Assembly: GCF_002272835.1 (NCBI RefSeq)
Contig: NZ_MLAO01000014.1
Span: 1-35,889, forward strand
Length of the DNA: 35,889 bases
Reading direction: 5' to 3'
Source: Helicobacter sp. 11S03491-1
Lineage (GTDB): Bacteria > Campylobacterota > Campylobacteria > Campylobacterales > Helicobacteraceae
Part shown: piece after piece, positions 35,610 to 35,889 of the stretch
How the letters are laid out: each line of letters opens with the position of its first letter
Position numbering within the stretch: the first letter of the stretch is position 1
The notes under the pieces: model-generated
What the model was told of the DNA's origin: nothing
Seen by the model: the letters and a program-made list of their open reading frames with translations, nothing else
The model's database searches: none
Translations under genes and position numbers: made by a program

Positions 35610-35889
35610 TTATTGTATTTTTCTTGCAGGACGCATACTTTGCCATTTAGGATGAGATTTTATTTGAAGTTGGTATTTTTGTTTTTTGTTTTGCTCTTCT
35701 TGGAGTTTTTTTTGTTTTTCTTTTTTTTCAATCAAATCTTTTTTGTCGATGGTTTTAGGGTCATAATGATTATTCTGATAAAAACTATCACTCTTTGGGG
35801 ATGGGATTGATTCATAAGGTTTAAATACATTTTTAGGTCTTGCTTTTTGGGTTTGATTGACTTGGGGTCTGTAATTGAGTGATTTGTAT
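35610..35889 (-). CDS. C-terminus of an unrecognised charged protein (partial)
   Basis: The final 92 codons of a minus-strand gene that begins beyond the right edge. The visible part has a Pro/Ser/Asn/Tyr-rich segment (RPKNVFKPYESIPSPKS, then FYQNNHYDPKTID), next a Lys/Glu/Gln-rich likely helix (DLIEKKEKQKKLQEEQNKKQ) and a short basic end, PKWQSMRPARKIQ. No domain is recognised. It ends 136 bases before the napA start, and the gap holds the nap promoter and FNR-like site, so it is probably not part of the nap operon. The clean stop and coherent composition make it likely to be a true coding end. Confidence 0.6.
   Translation of the reverse strand, partial: YKSLNYRPQVNQTQKARPKNVFKPYESIPSPKSDSFYQNNHYDPKTIDKKDLIEKKEKQKKLQEEQNKKQKYQLQIKSHPKWQSMRPARKIQ

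Noticed and set aside
35541-35810. 89-codon plus-strand frame very rich in Phe and Leu
   Set aside because: Mirror of the Lys/Glu-rich partial gene on the minus strand; poly-Phe is the antisense of poly-Lys.

Overview
The window is AT-rich, densely coded chromosomal DNA from a Helicobacter (Campylobacterota) that is not H. pylori. Evidence for the genus: an aromatic-ended Helicobacter-type outer membrane protein, the futalosine-pathway enzyme MqnA, an AmiA amidase of the Helicobacter type, gene neighbourhoods that I recall from H. pylori (pyrH-rpoZ-spoT-tyrS-nitronate monooxygenase-amiA; bioA / SurA-like protein / ftsA-ftsZ; xseB with ubiE; hemJ with the YigZ family), and an epsilonproteobacterial napAGHB-F-D nitrate reductase operon, which H. 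pylori lacks. The species cannot be fixed from the sequence. No tRNA, rRNA, CRISPR array, insertion sequence or prophage gene was seen, and no gene-free stretch exceeds 300 bases.

Layout. (1) 1-2095: a 47-codon fragment of an autotransporter-like beta-helix passenger, fused without a start to the 3' end of an ABC-F ATPase gene (uup). (2) 2220-5461, plus strand: two tandem serine-permease genes (sdaC), then mqnA. (3) 5462-14599, minus strand: an unknown polytopic membrane protein, then a tight cluster read pyrH, rpoZ, spoT, tyrS, nitronate monooxygenase, amiA, with bioA upstream. (4) 14752-18774, plus strand: a SurA/PpiD-like folding factor, ftsA and ftsZ. (5) 18795-22255, minus strand: rpoD followed 2 bases later by eptA. 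(6) 22356-28514, minus strand: an eight-gene compact operon read META lipoprotein, YigZ family, hemJ, argH, ubiE/menG, cystine-type symporter, xseB, and a nitrilase-fold protein lacking its catalytic Lys and Cys. (7) 28783-29601, plus strand: outer membrane protein. (8) 29603-35473, minus strand: napA, napG, napH, napB, napF, napD. (9) 35610-end, minus strand: C-terminus of an unrecognised charged protein.

How the genes fit together. MqnA and UbiE/MenG make menaquinone by the futalosine route; menaquinol would feed NapH/NapG, then NapB and NapA, to reduce nitrate in the periplasm. There is no napC, as usual in this group. A near-perfect FNR/CRP-type palindrome sits about 40 bases upstream of the inferred napA transcription start, suggesting control by a CRP/FNR regulator. 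The remaining genes are mostly housekeeping: division, nucleotide and stringent-response metabolism, envelope maintenance, arginine, biotin and haem synthesis.

No wholly new system is evident. The points most worth a second look are the autotransporter/uup junction with its A7 tract, the degenerate nitrilase homologue, the in-frame 24-bp repeat array inside rpoD, the rpoD-eptA gene pair, the apparent lipoprotein signal on NapB, and the FNR-like site before napA. Operon calls, promoters and operators are inferred from spacing and motifs alone.
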